Below, piece by piece: positions 25,566-34,103 of a stretch of DNA of 64,000 nucleotides. The notes below the pieces were generated by a model. The model worked only from the letters and a program-made list of their open reading frames with translations. It searched no databases and had not been told where the DNA came from. The stretch covers positions 166,741 to 230,740 of the forward strand of contig NZ_QLLR01000005.1 of NCBI RefSeq assembly GCF_003259615.1, read 5' to 3'. The position numbers and the translations under genes are program-made. Origin of the DNA: Pedobacter cryoconitis (GTDB lineage Bacteria; Bacteroidota; Bacteroidia; Sphingobacteriales; Sphingobacteriaceae). Numbering within the stretch: the first letter of the stretch is position 1; the number at the start of each line of letters is the position of its first letter.

Positions 25566-26285
25566 ATGGCATTTGATTTAAATAAAAATGATGGTTCTGC
25601 TTCTGGCGGGCCATCTGTTAAACCTAAAGGTTCATCTAAATTTGACCTTTCAAAAAACGAGACAGCACCATTAACAGTGGCTACTTCAAAGTCGAAAACG
25701 TGGATAATCGGATTGATCAGCGTTTTAATAATTGGCGGCGGTATCTGGTATTATTCATCAAATACAACAAACGCTGTCCATAAAGTATCAACAGCAGCGG
25801 TTCCATCAGATCCGGGCTCAACAATTGTAGCTGAAACTCAATCCAAGGCGCAAGCAGGTAAGGTAGTTACGGATACTGCTGTTGCAATTTCAACAATTGG
25901 TCAAGACAAACAAATTGCTGAAAATGTGTCTGACGATAAGAGTGCAGCCAGTTTAAATCATAAAATTCCCGTTTCCTTTTCTCAGGGATCTTCCAAATTC
26001 AGCAGTGTAGATCAGGCATTAATCAAACGGATTATTTCATATTTGTCTGAAAATCCTGCTGCATTAATACATGTAAATGGATATGCAAGTAGTGAAGGCC
26101 CATTAGCCGTTAATCAAACCATATCTCAGGCAAGGGCAGATGAATTCAAGAAGTACCTGGTTTCAAATCATATTACCGAAAGCAGGATCATTGCAGTAGG
26201 GAAAGGAATTGAAAATCCAATCGCTTCAAACGCTGGGCATGCTGGAAGAAAAAAGAATAGAAGAGTGGAAATTATGCTTCCGTAA
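25566..26285 (+). CDS. Inner-membrane anchored OmpA-like peptidoglycan-binding protein with TerD-like N-terminus
   Basis: A 239-residue protein. The cytoplasmic N-terminus has two FDL(N/S)KN(D/E) motifs (residues 3-9 and 26-32), a single transmembrane segment at about 46-63 (WIIGLISVLIIGGGIWYY), a Ser/Thr-rich spacer, then a C-terminal OmpA-like domain (about 135-239) with VNGYASSEGPLAVNQTISQARADEFKKYL and RKKNRRVEIML. The domain binds peptidoglycan in family members. There is no signal peptide beyond the membrane segment. The FDLSKN motif mirrors FNLSKGD at the start of TerD. It likely tethers the cytoplasmic Ter apparatus to the cell wall; this is inference. Confidence 0.88.
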   Translation: MAFDLNKNDGSASGGPSVKPKGSSKFDLSKNETAPLTVATSKSKTWIIGLISVLIIGGGIWYYSSNTTNAVHKVSTAAVPSDPGSTIVAETQSKAQAGKVVTDTAVAISTIGQDKQIAENVSDDKSAASLNHKIPVSFSQGSSKFSSVDQALIKRIISYLSENPAALIHVNGYASSEGPLAVNQTISQARADEFKKYLVSNHITESRIIAVGKGIENPIASNAGHAGRKKNRRVEIMLP

Positions 26286-26307
26286 ATTAACGATTAAATA
26301 ATATACA

Positions 26308-27123
26308 ATGGATTTTTTACATACTATTTTAGGCGATGATATTCAAGCCGGACTGCTTATTATCTTAAATTTGATTGTTATAGAAAGCTTACTTTCAGTA
26401 GATAACGCAGCAGTATTGGCGACCATGGTCATGGATCTTCCAAAAAACCAAAGAGATAAAGCCTTGAAATATGGTATTATCGGTGCATATGTGTTTCGTG
26501 GTATTTGTTTACTGCTTGCAGCATGGCTGGTTACGATTTGGTGGTTAAAACCACTAGGTGGGCTATATCTTTTATATCTTGCTTTTGATTACTTCAGAAA
26601 AAAGAATGCTAAGAAAGAAGAAGGGGAGGAAGAAATAGACAAAAGCAAAAGCTGGATCTATAAATCTACCGTTGGTTTAGTCGGTACATTCTGGGCTACT
26701 GTGGCACTGGTCGAAGTAATGGATCTGGCATTTTCTATAGATAATGTTTTTGCAGCTGTTGCATTTACTGATCACATCTGGCTTATTTACATTGGCGTTT
26801 TCATTGGAATTCTAGCCATGCGATTTGTAGCACAGGCATTTGTAAAGTTAATGGAGAAGTTCACCTTTCTGGAAACTGTCGCATTTGTTGTAATTGGAGT
26901 ACTGGGGGTTAAATTGACTTCTTCTTTATTTACTCATTTTTATCCGGCATCGCCTGTTTCTCACCTGATAGAAGGAGAGAAGACAGATTTATTCGTCTCG
27001 ATTTTTACAGTAGCAGTATTTATTATTCCTGTAATTACTTCGATCCTGTTTAATTATCCGAAGAAAAATATCATGGAAGCAACTCTTACTGCGCAAGCTG
27101 AAGAGGTATTAGACAAAGCGTAA
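26308..27123 (+). CDS. TerC family integral membrane protein
   Basis: A 271-residue polytopic membrane protein with about seven to eight helices. It holds the two membrane-embedded acidic motifs of the family, LLSVDNAAVLATMV near residue 30 and AFSIDNVFAAVAF near 147, which may bind a cation, and a lysine/glutamate-rich cytoplasmic loop (KKEEGEEEIDKSK). TerC proteins are part of Ter operons and are linked to metal-ion transport at the membrane. It closes the operon, 22 bases after the OmpA-like gene, and is followed by the long hairpin at 27179. Confidence 0.95.
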   Translation: MDFLHTILGDDIQAGLLIILNLIVIESLLSVDNAAVLATMVMDLPKNQRDKALKYGIIGAYVFRGICLLLAAWLVTIWWLKPLGGLYLLYLAFDYFRKKNAKKEEGEEEIDKSKSWIYKSTVGLVGTFWATVALVEVMDLAFSIDNVFAAVAFTDHIWLIYIGVFIGILAMRFVAQAFVKLMEKFTFLETVAFVVIGVLGVKLTSSLFTHFYPASPVSHLIEGEKTDLFVSIFTVAVFIIPVITSILFNYPKKNIMEATLTAQAEEVLDKA

Positions 27124-27178
27124 GTAATTCTTGGATTTATATTCCCAGACAAGCATTTTACTACTCCAGCCTTCTTTT

Positions 27179-27240
27179 AAAGCCCTTAGTTTATGATTTT
27201 GTACAATAGTTATTGTATAAAATCATAAACTAAGGGCTTT
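27179..27240. terminator. Very long hairpin closing the Ter-type operon
   Basis: The arms 27179-27208 and 27211-27240 are reverse complements over 30 bases with one G-U type difference, and only GT separates them. The outer arm AAAGCCCTTAGTTTATG has a T-run beyond it (27238-27242). This is longer than an ordinary terminator and could also be a palindromic repeat element, but its place fits transcription termination. Confidence 0.75.
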
Positions 27241-27245
27241 TTATA

Positions 27246-27253
27246 TAATTTTG
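27246..27253 (+). promoter_or_regulatory. -7 element for the PAS kinase gene
   Basis: TAATTTTG fits TAnnTTTG and lies 64 bases before the kinase ATG. No -33 TTG is found at 17-23 bases, as the hairpin occupies that place. Confidence 0.35.
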
Positions 27254-27316
27254 TTTTGTTCCTAAACAAAAAACAAGGTATTGGGTTATATGAACTGTTA
27301 AATTCATTTTCTATAT

Positions 27317-29104
27317 ATGAGCGATGTCCAACTATTAAATAAAAGCCAATTAATTGAAGTTTTGAGTCAGACCAAAACTGCAACTGCCATTCATATAGGA
27401 GAAAACGCATTGATTCAAATGGCTAATCAAGCTATGCTGGCTATTTGGGATAAAGACCAGTCTGTAATAGGAAAGACACTAGAAGATGCACTTCCGGAAC
27501 TTAAAGGCCAGCCTTTTGCGGAAATGTTTAAAAGAGTCTGGCTGGAGGGAATTACACTTTCGGGTGTAGAAACTGCTGCCGAACTTAAAGTAGCAGGGCA
27601 ATTGAGTACCTTTTATTTTGACTTTGAATATAAGGCGATAAAAAATGAAATAGGCCAGACCATTTGTATCCTGCATACCGCAATAGATGTTACAGACAGG
27701 GTGAACAACCGTAAGCTTATGGAGGAGTTCTATAACAAAGAACAGGCCCTGGAACGTGAACAAGCCCTCAATGAAGAATTAGCAGCATCTAACGAAGAAC
27801 TTAATGCCGTAAATGAAGAACTCGCTCAAAGCCAGGAAGAGCTGATGAGCTTGAATGAAGATTTGGAGATCAGGGTAGAAGCCAGGGTAAAAGAACTCTC
27901 TGCCAGTGAAACCCGGTACCGTATAATTTCTGACGAACTTGCTGCTATTAATGAAGAAATGACTGCCTCCAATGAAGAACTGGCTTTAGCGCACGAGCAT
28001 CTGAAAGAAACTTTTGATGAATTGGAGGATAAAGAAATCGCATTGAGACTAGCTATTGAGGCTGCTAATTTTGGAACCTGGCATATACACTCAGAAAGCA
28101 GAGCTTTCATAACCTCAGTGCGCCTTAGGGAGTTGTTTGGGTATGACCCCACTCATGTAATTACTATTGAAGAGGCACTCGGACAGATTACAGAAGAATA
28201 TAGGGCGTATGTTGCAGAAAAGCTGGAAAATGCGATTAACGGTAATGGGGATTATGATGTTTCCTATCCGGTTATTGGATTCAATGACCAGCAAATCCGC
28301 TGGCTTAGAGCGGTAGGCAATCTGAAAAAAGATAAATCCGGAGAGTTTTCTTCTTTTACAGGGGTGGTTATGGATATTTCCATGCTTAAAAAAGATGAGC
28401 AGCGCAAAAGTGATTTTATTGCGATGGTGAGCCATGAATTAAAAACACCGCTCACTTCTCTTAATGGATATATTCAGGTCCTTCAGCGTAAGGCAATTGT
28501 ATTTCAAGACAATTTTGTAAATAGCTCACTGGAAATGGCTTCTAAGCAAGTTAAAAAGATGACCAGCATGATTAATGGATTTCTAAACGTTTCCAGATTA
28601 GAATCAGGAAAGATTGTCCTTAATCCGACTTATTTTTCTTTAACAGATTTGATTGAGAATGTGGTAGAAGAAAGCAGGTTGATGGAAACCAGCCATACGA
28701 TCAATTTTCAGCATTGCGAGCACACGCCAGTCTATGCAGATTATGATAAAATTAGCAATGTGATTGTTAATCTTTTGAGTAATGCCGTTAAATATGCACC
28801 CATAGCTAAAAATATAGAAGTTACCTGTACCATCAATAACCAAATGGTACAAGTCAGCGTGAAAGATCACGGTATAGGAATTGGGGCAAGGGATATTGAT
28901 AAGCTTTTTGACCGTTATTACCGGGTAGAAAGTGACAGCCAGGTTTCCGGCTTTGGAATAGGGCTTTACCTGAGTGCTGAAATTATTGCCAGGCACAATG
29001 GCAGAATCTGGGTAGAGAGTGAATTGGGATATGGTGCTACATTTTATTTCAATTTACCCTTATATCAGGCATCTGCTGAAAAAACGGCTCCAATGCTTAT
29101 CTAA
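27317..29104 (+). CDS. PAS domain sensor histidine kinase
   Basis: A 595-residue protein without transmembrane segments. Domains: PAS-like (about 15-130); a long coiled coil rich in NEEL repeats (about 135-245, ASNEELNAVNEELAQSQEEL); a second PAS (about 245-352, AIEAANFGTWHIHSE); HisKA with the phospho-acceptor His near 372 (MVSHELKTPLTSLNG); and HATPase_c with VIVNLLSNAVKYAP, DHGIGIG and GFGIGLYLSAEII. It is a cytoplasmic orphan hybrid-less kinase; no response regulator is adjacent. The first PAS resembles those of the minus-strand kinase at 57894 (both have IGK(T/P)L...ALPEL(K/D)GQPF). The signal is unknown. Confidence 0.93.
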   Translation: MSDVQLLNKSQLIEVLSQTKTATAIHIGENALIQMANQAMLAIWDKDQSVIGKTLEDALPELKGQPFAEMFKRVWLEGITLSGVETAAELKVAGQLSTFYFDFEYKAIKNEIGQTICILHTAIDVTDRVNNRKLMEEFYNKEQALEREQALNEELAASNEELNAVNEELAQSQEELMSLNEDLEIRVEARVKELSASETRYRIISDELAAINEEMTASNEELALAHEHLKETFDELEDKEIALRLAIEAANFGTWHIHSESRAFITSVRLRELFGYDPTHVITIEEALGQITEEYRAYVAEKLENAINGNGDYDVSYPVIGFNDQQIRWLRAVGNLKKDKSGEFSSFTGVVMDISMLKKDEQRKSDFIAMVSHELKTPLTSLNGYIQVLQRKAIVFQDNFVNSSLEMASKQVKKMTSMINGFLNVSRLESGKIVLNPTYFSLTDLIENVVEESRLMETSHTINFQHCEHTPVYADYDKISNVIVNLLSNAVKYAPIAKNIEVTCTINNQMVQVSVKDHGIGIGARDIDKLFDRYYRVESDSQVSGFGIGLYLSAEIIARHNGRIWVESELGYGATFYFNLPLYQASAEKTAPMLI

Positions 29105-29126
29105 GATTAATCATGACTTGATTCTG

Positions 29127-29158
29127 TTTGTCATTTACGCAGCAGTGCTGTACCTTTA
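29127..29158 (+). promoter_or_regulatory. Promoter for msrA
   Basis: TTTG at 29127-29130, 20 bases, then TACCTTTA at 29151-29158 (one mismatch to TAnnTTTG). The ATG is 21 bases further. Confidence 0.5.
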
Positions 29159-29179
29159 TTCCATTAAAAAGAGAACCAT

Positions 29180-29671
29180 ATGAATACTGAAAAAGCCATT
29201 CTTGCTGGCGGTTGTTTCTGGGGAGTGGAAGAACTTATCCATCATTACCCAGGTGTTATTTCAACAGTCGTAGGCTATACCGGGGGGGATGTACCCAACG
29301 CAACTTACCGAAATCATGGAACACATGCCGAAGGCATAGAGATCGTATTTGATCCGTCAAAATTATCATATCGTGGATTACTTGAATATTTTTTCCAGAT
29401 TCATGATCCAACAACACGGAACAGACAAGGCAATGATATTGGTACTTCCTATCGTTCCGCTATCTTTTATACAGCTGAAACCCAACGTGAAACGGCAAAT
29501 GCTTTAATCGCAGAAATGGATGCCTCAGGAGTATGGCCAGGGAAAGTTATCACCGAAGTTGTTCCGGCAACTGATTTCTGGAATGCCGAAGAAGAACACC
29601 AGGATTATTTACAGAAACAGCCTTACGGTTATACCTGCCATTTTGAAAGACCAGATTGGAAGTTAAGTTAA
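29180..29671 (+). CDS. msrA: Peptide-methionine (S)-S-oxide reductase MsrA
   Basis: A 163-residue MsrA with the catalytic motif GGCFWG (Cys 12), [22 protein letters not shown], and [23 protein letters not shown]. It repairs methionine S-sulfoxide in oxidised proteins using thioredoxin. No signal peptide is present, so it acts in the cytoplasm. No MsrB gene is adjacent. Length is typical for short MsrA forms. Confidence 0.97.
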   Translation: MNTEKAILAGGCFWGVEELIHHYPGVISTVVGYTGGDVPNATYRNHGTHAEGIEIVFDPSKLSYRGLLEYFFQIHDPTTRNRQGNDIGTSYRSAIFYTAETQRETANALIAEMDASGVWPGKVITEVVPATDFWNAEEEHQDYLQKQPYGYTCHFERPDWKLS

Positions 29672-29756
29672 TTCTTAATGCGCTTGCTAAAATATTAATT
29701 TAGTCCGGCCGGTGGGCCAGGATAATCAGCAGCAATCTCCCGGTAGGAAAAAACTA

Positions 29757-31301
29757 TCAGGAGATTGCTCGTTTCTTCGGCGTTTGAATAAAGATTAATG
29801 CCATTAATGCTGCCAGAAAGCCAAGTCCGGCAGAAATCTTCATGATTTTTCCATAAGCATTAATAAAACCGGAATGATAAGCTGCTGCTACTTGCTTTTG
29901 CTGAATTGCAGTTAATCCGGCTGGAACCTTTGCATTTCCAAGATTCGCAGTTTGCGCAATGATTGTCTCTTTTTGTTGTGGATTAAAAGGCAATGCTTTG
30001 ATTTCCTTTTGTAAGGCCCCGGAAAATAACAGTACTGCCATTGATCCCAAAACCGCATTAGCGAAAACACCTGCAATTCTTGATACTGCATTGTTAATAC
30101 CCGAAGCGGTACCCGTAAAATGATCACTTACTGAACCCATTACTGCTGCGGTCAGCGGGGCAACAGTGAGCGACATTCCAAAACCGAAAACGAGGATTCC
30201 GGGTAAAAAAGTAGTCCAGTAAGCTGAAGGGCCATTCGTCTGTTTGATAAAAGATAATAAAAGTAAACCCACCCCAGCTAAAAACGGGCCAGCAATCAGA
30301 AATAATCTCGGTCCATATTTATCCGCCAGGCTGCCCGCAAAACGTGCATTAACGACCATGAAAATAGTAAATGGAAGAAAAGTAAGACCGGATTCAAGTT
30401 GCGTATAACCCTGTACCTGCACCATATTTAATGAAATGAACAACATTCCAGCACCAAGCCCGGCATAAAGGAAAAAAGTAAGCAAATTTGTCCCGCTGAA
30501 AATGATATTGCTGAATAAACTTAACGGCATCATTGGATGGCTGCTTTTACGTTCAATCAGCACAAAAGCAAACAACAATAAGATCCCCGCACTAATAGAA
30601 CCATAACCTTGTATATGGCTAAAACCAACAGCTGGCAGGCGCAGAAACCCGAAGGTAAGCAAGGCCAGGCCAAGCGCTATAGCAATTGCACCATAAATGT
30701 CAAGCCCCTGGTTGTTCTGCTCATCTTTAATTTCTTTTACTTTAGCCGCTAAAAAGAAAAGAACAATAATTCCGATAGGCACATTAATAAAAAAGATATA
30801 GCGCCATAAACCCGCGTCAGCCAATGCGCCGCCAAGGGCCGGCCCACCCATAGTTACTAAAGTGGTAGCCGCAGACCACGTCCCAATGGCTTTACCCCGT
30901 TCTTTTTCATCAATAGCAGAAGAAATCAGCGATAAACTTCCCGGAATCATTAATGCGCCGCCAATACCTTGTACCACTCTGAAAATGATCAGCATAGTGG
31001 CTGTAGAAGAAAACCCGCAGGCAGTTGACCCCAGGATGAAGATAAAGATCCCGATCATAAAGACCTTTTTGCGGCCTAGTCTGTCACCCAGTGTACCACC
31101 GATTAAAATAAGCGAGGCCAGCATCAGCAAATAAGCATTTAATACCCAAAAAAGATCCGGCCCTGAAGCCTTAAGATGCTGTTGTAAGGAGGGTAAAATC
31201 ACATTAAGCGCTGTGGCATCAATAAAAGCCATGGCTGAAGCCATTATCGTACAAGCCATAACCCATTTGCCCTGGATACTTCGCAGTGGTACTGTTGCCA
31301 T
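29757..31301 (-). CDS. DHA2-family (EmrB/QacA-like) MFS exporter
   Basis: A 514-residue transporter with about 14 transmembrane helices. The N-terminal DATALNVILPSLQ motif, the loop GDRLGRKKVFMIG and motif C-like GGPALGGALAD are those of drug:H+ antiporters of the 14-helix DHA2 group. A long C-terminal extracytoplasmic insert (KEIKALPFNPQQKETII) between the last helices is usual. It probably exports a toxic compound. No regulator is adjacent, but an inverted repeat at 31350-31367 in its promoter region might be a TetR-type operator. It is unrelated to the neighbouring pectin genes. Confidence 0.93.
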   Translation of the reverse strand: MATVPLRSIQGKWVMACTIMASAMAFIDATALNVILPSLQQHLKASGPDLFWVLNAYLLMLASLILIGGTLGDRLGRKKVFMIGIFIFILGSTACGFSSTATMLIIFRVVQGIGGALMIPGSLSLISSAIDEKERGKAIGTWSAATTLVTMGGPALGGALADAGLWRYIFFINVPIGIIVLFFLAAKVKEIKDEQNNQGLDIYGAIAIALGLALLTFGFLRLPAVGFSHIQGYGSISAGILLLFAFVLIERKSSHPMMPLSLFSNIIFSGTNLLTFFLYAGLGAGMLFISLNMVQVQGYTQLESGLTFLPFTIFMVVNARFAGSLADKYGPRLFLIAGPFLAGVGLLLLSFIKQTNGPSAYWTTFLPGILVFGFGMSLTVAPLTAAVMGSVSDHFTGTASGINNAVSRIAGVFANAVLGSMAVLLFSGALQKEIKALPFNPQQKETIIAQTANLGNAKVPAGLTAIQQKQVAAAYHSGFINAYGKIMKISAGLGFLAALMALIFIQTPKKRAIS

Positions 31302-31349
31302 AATTTATAATCAATTAAACCAATCTCTTCCATAAAATTAAACAAAATC

Positions 31350-31367
31350 ATTCGTATACACACGAAT
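31350..31367. promoter_or_regulatory. Inverted repeat in the exporter promoter region
   Basis: ATTCGT (31350-31355) and ACGAAT (31362-31367) are separated by ATACAC. It lies 49 bases before the exporter ATG and resembles small repressor operators. No matching regulator is seen in the window. Confidence 0.35.
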
Positions 31368-31392
31368 AAGAAAGGACGGATTTTAGCGTTCC

Positions 31393-31458
31393 CGGCATCG
31401 TTTGCGCAGATTTAAATCGCCCGCGTTATTAATTCCTGAAAAATTAAAATTAGCATTG
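31393..31458 (+). promoter_or_regulatory. LacI-like operator and -7 element of the pectinesterase operon
   Basis: CGGCATCGTTTGCG at 31393-31406 differs by two bases from the operators at 35197 and 41305. A -7-like element TAGCATTG begins at 31451, 58 bases after the operator start, the same distance as at the other two. The ATG at 31462 would then be at or next to the transcription start. Confidence 0.55.
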
Positions 31459-31461
31459 TCT

Positions 31462-32460
31462 ATGAAAGGAAAAATATTACAGCTGATCATTTGCTGTTTA
31501 TCGCTGTCTTTTTTTGCAAAGGCCCAAGGTAAAGATATAACTGTTGCCAAAGACGGAACCGGAGATTATCTGACCGTACAGGAAGCAATTAATGCAGTTC
31601 CTGATTTCAGAAAAGTCATTACTACTATATGGATCAGGAATGGAATATATCAGGAAAAATTAAACCTCTCTCCATCAAAAAAACTTGTTAAACTAGTGGG
31701 AGAGGATGTCTCTAAAATAATTCTGACCTATAATGATTATGCGGCAAAGAAAAACCGCTTCGGTGAAGAAATGGGAACCTCTGGATCTTCGGGTTTTTAC
31801 ATTTGCGGTGATGGGTTTACCGCCTATAATATTACGTTTCAGAATTCTTCGGGCCCGGTCGGTCAGGCTGTCGCCATTTGGCTGTCAGGAGATCAGACTT
31901 CCTTTTTCAATTGCCGGATATTAGGTTTTCAAGATACATTATATACCTATGGTGCAGGAAACAGACAATATTTCCAAAACTGCTACATTGAAGGTACAGT
32001 AGACTTTATTTTTGGTGCTGCTACTGCTTTATTTGAAGAGTGTACCATTTTTTGTAAACAAGGAGCCCGCTATATCACCGCATCTTCCGCTCCGGATACC
32101 ATTAAATATGGTTACGTGTTTTTAGATTGCCGGATTACTGGTGATGCTTTGGAGCGTAGCGTTTATCTGGGCAGACCGTGGCGGCCCTACAGTAAAGTTG
32201 CTTATATCAACTGTGAGTTGTCAAAATTGATCAAAGCAGAGGGCTGGGATAATTGGCGCAAGGAAAGTAACGAAAAAACTGCATACTATGCAGAATATAA
32301 GAATAAAGGAGAAGGTTTTAACCCCCGGGAGCGCGTTGCATGGTCACATCAGCTCACTACAGAAGAAGTTAAAGGCTATACAATTGATTTAATTTTCAAA
32401 GGATGGAATCCAAAAAAAGTCGCAGCAGAAACCGGGAAACATATCAATTATGAGCACTAA
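31462..32460 (+). CDS. Pectinesterase (carbohydrate esterase family 8)
   Basis: A 332-residue secreted enzyme from the ATG at 31462, which gives a clean signal peptide (KGKILQLIICCLSLSFFAKAQ). The CE8 motifs are present: ILGFQDTLY with the catalytic Asp, VDFIFGAAT with the second Asp, and YLGRPWRP with the Arg. It removes methyl esters from homogalacturonan, leaving de-esterified pectin for polygalacturonase and pectate lyase. An upstream in-frame ATG at 31402 would put the operator inside the coding region, so it is rejected. The gene overlaps the altronate dehydratase by 11 bases. Confidence 0.95.
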   Translation: MKGKILQLIICCLSLSFFAKAQGKDITVAKDGTGDYLTVQEAINAVPDFRKVITTIWIRNGIYQEKLNLSPSKKLVKLVGEDVSKIILTYNDYAAKKNRFGEEMGTSGSSGFYICGDGFTAYNITFQNSSGPVGQAVAIWLSGDQTSFFNCRILGFQDTLYTYGAGNRQYFQNCYIEGTVDFIFGAATALFEECTIFCKQGARYITASSAPDTIKYGYVFLDCRITGDALERSVYLGRPWRPYSKVAYINCELSKLIKAEGWDNWRKESNEKTAYYAEYKNKGEGFNPRERVAWSHQLTTEEVKGYTIDLIFKGWNPKKVAAETGKHINYEH

Positions 32461-34102
32461 AATTTTAAAAGTCCACCCGGATGACAATGTGATTGTCGCA
32501 TTAACTGATCTTAAAGCAGGGGAGAATATCCAGTATCAGGATAACTATTATTTGCTGACTGCAGATATTCCTGCAAAGCATAAATTTTATACCTCAGACA
32601 TGGAGGCGGGCGAAGAAGTGATTATGTATGGAACTTTAGTAGGGAAAATACAGTTTCCGGTTAAGGCCGGCTGGTTAATGACTACTGATAACCTGAAACA
32701 TGCGGCCGCCCCATACTTTTTCCGGCCTTATAATTACCACTGGCAAGCTCCGGATATTAGTAAATTTGAAGGCCTTACTTTTAATGGTTATCATCGCACT
32801 GACGGGAATGTAGGTACCGCAAACTATTGGTTGTTTATTCCTACAGTATTCTGCGAAAACAGGAATCTTGATGTAATCAGGGAAGCATTGCACAATGAAT
32901 TGGGTTATGCTGTAACAGAAAAATACAAATCTTATACCCGCCAATTGTTAGAAGCCTATAAAAATGGGGCGGATATTAAAACCCTTGCCGCTATTCCAAT
33001 TGCACTGGGACCAGCAACCCTGAGTACCAAAAGACCATTCCAAAATATTGATGGTATCAAATTCCTGAATCATCAGGGCGGTTGTGGGGGGATCCGTCAG
33101 GATGCTGCTGTATTAAGTAAATTACTGGCCGCTTATGCAGACCATCCGAATGTTGCAGGTGTTACCCTATTGAGCCTTGGCTGTCAGAATTTACAGATTC
33201 AGGATTTTTTGAATGATTTAAAAGAACGTAACCCTTCATTCGATAAAAAGCTCTATATTTTTGAGCAGCAGCAATCACAAAGTGAAGAACAGCTGATTAC
33301 CGCGGCAATCCGTCAAACCTTTGAAGGTTTGATTGAAGCCAATAAAATAGAACGTCAGCCAGCTCCTTTAAGTAAATTGTGTATTGGGGTAAAATGTGGC
33401 GGGAGTGATGGCTTTAGTGGTATTTCTGCAAATCCGGCGGTTGGTTATTGCGCTGACTTATTGGTTGGGCTGGGTGCGAAAGTTTTATTGGCAGAGTTTC
33501 CTGAGTTATGCGGCGCAGAACAGGATATTATAGACAGGACAAAAGATGAAAGTGCGGCAAGGAAATTTATGAAGCTGATGTCTGCCTATAGTCAGGCCGC
33601 TGAAGATGCAGGCTCTGGTTTTCATATGAATCCATCACCGGGTAACATTAAAGATGGACTGATCACCGATGCGATCAAGAGTAATGGTGCTGCGAAAAAA
33701 GGAGGGACTTCTCCTATAGAAGACGTATTGGATTATACCGAACCAGCGCAAAAAGCCGGTTTAAATTTAGTTTGTACGCCGGGTAATGATGTCGAAGCTA
33801 CCACTGGTAAAGCTGCAAGCGGAGCCACACTGATCTTATTTACTACAGGTTTAGGCACGCCAACAGGAAATCCGGTTTGCCCGGTTATTAAAATATCCAC
33901 GAACAATGCCTTAACAGCAAAAATGAATGATATTATTGATATTAATGCAGGACCAGTGATCGCAGGTGAAAAAACTATTGAACAAATGGGAGAAGACATT
34001 TTAACCTACTGCATTCAAGCTGCTAGTGGTGAGGTAATCCCCAAATCTGTTCTGTTAAACCAGGATGACTTTATTCCCTGGAAAAGAGGAATTTCTCTAT
34101 AA
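32450..34102 (+). CDS. uxaA: Altronate dehydratase
   Basis: A 550-residue UxaA family protein: N-terminal SAF-like domain (about 1-95), then the main domain with TDGNVGTANYWLFIPTVFCENRN, NHQGGCGGIRQDA, GVKCGGSDGFSGISANPAVG and the C-terminal TTGLGTPTGNPVCPVIKISTNN. Family members dehydrate D-altronate to 2-keto-3-deoxygluconate and use iron. It is translated with the upstream esterase (11-base overlap), which links degradation to catabolism of galacturonate. Both domains are present in one chain and length is normal. Galactarate or other sugar-acid dehydration is possible in this family, but the pectin context favours altronate. Confidence 0.93.
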   Translation: MSTKILKVHPDDNVIVALTDLKAGENIQYQDNYYLLTADIPAKHKFYTSDMEAGEEVIMYGTLVGKIQFPVKAGWLMTTDNLKHAAAPYFFRPYNYHWQAPDISKFEGLTFNGYHRTDGNVGTANYWLFIPTVFCENRNLDVIREALHNELGYAVTEKYKSYTRQLLEAYKNGADIKTLAAIPIALGPATLSTKRPFQNIDGIKFLNHQGGCGGIRQDAAVLSKLLAAYADHPNVAGVTLLSLGCQNLQIQDFLNDLKERNPSFDKKLYIFEQQQSQSEEQLITAAIRQTFEGLIEANKIERQPAPLSKLCIGVKCGGSDGFSGISANPAVGYCADLLVGLGAKVLLAEFPELCGAEQDIIDRTKDESAARKFMKLMSAYSQAAEDAGSGFHMNPSPGNIKDGLITDAIKSNGAAKKGGTSPIEDVLDYTEPAQKAGLNLVCTPGNDVEATTGKAASGATLILFTTGLGTPTGNPVCPVIKISTNNALTAKMNDIIDINAGPVIAGEKTIEQMGEDILTYCIQAASGEVIPKSVLLNQDDFIPWKRGISL

Positions 34103-34103
34103 A

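Noticed and set aside
14161..27123. Reading the Ter-type locus as a classical tellurite resistance operon
   Set aside because: Only TerD and TerC are shared; terA, terB, terE, terF and terZ are not seen, and the other genes are foreign to that operon.
29731..29769. Inverted repeat AGCAATCTCC/GGAGATTGCT as a terminator
   Set aside because: The A-run lies in the loop and one arm is within the exporter coding region; no T-run follows, so function is doubtful.
31402..31461. Longer pectinesterase start
   Set aside because: It would place the LacI-like operator and promoter inside the coding region and spoil the signal peptide.
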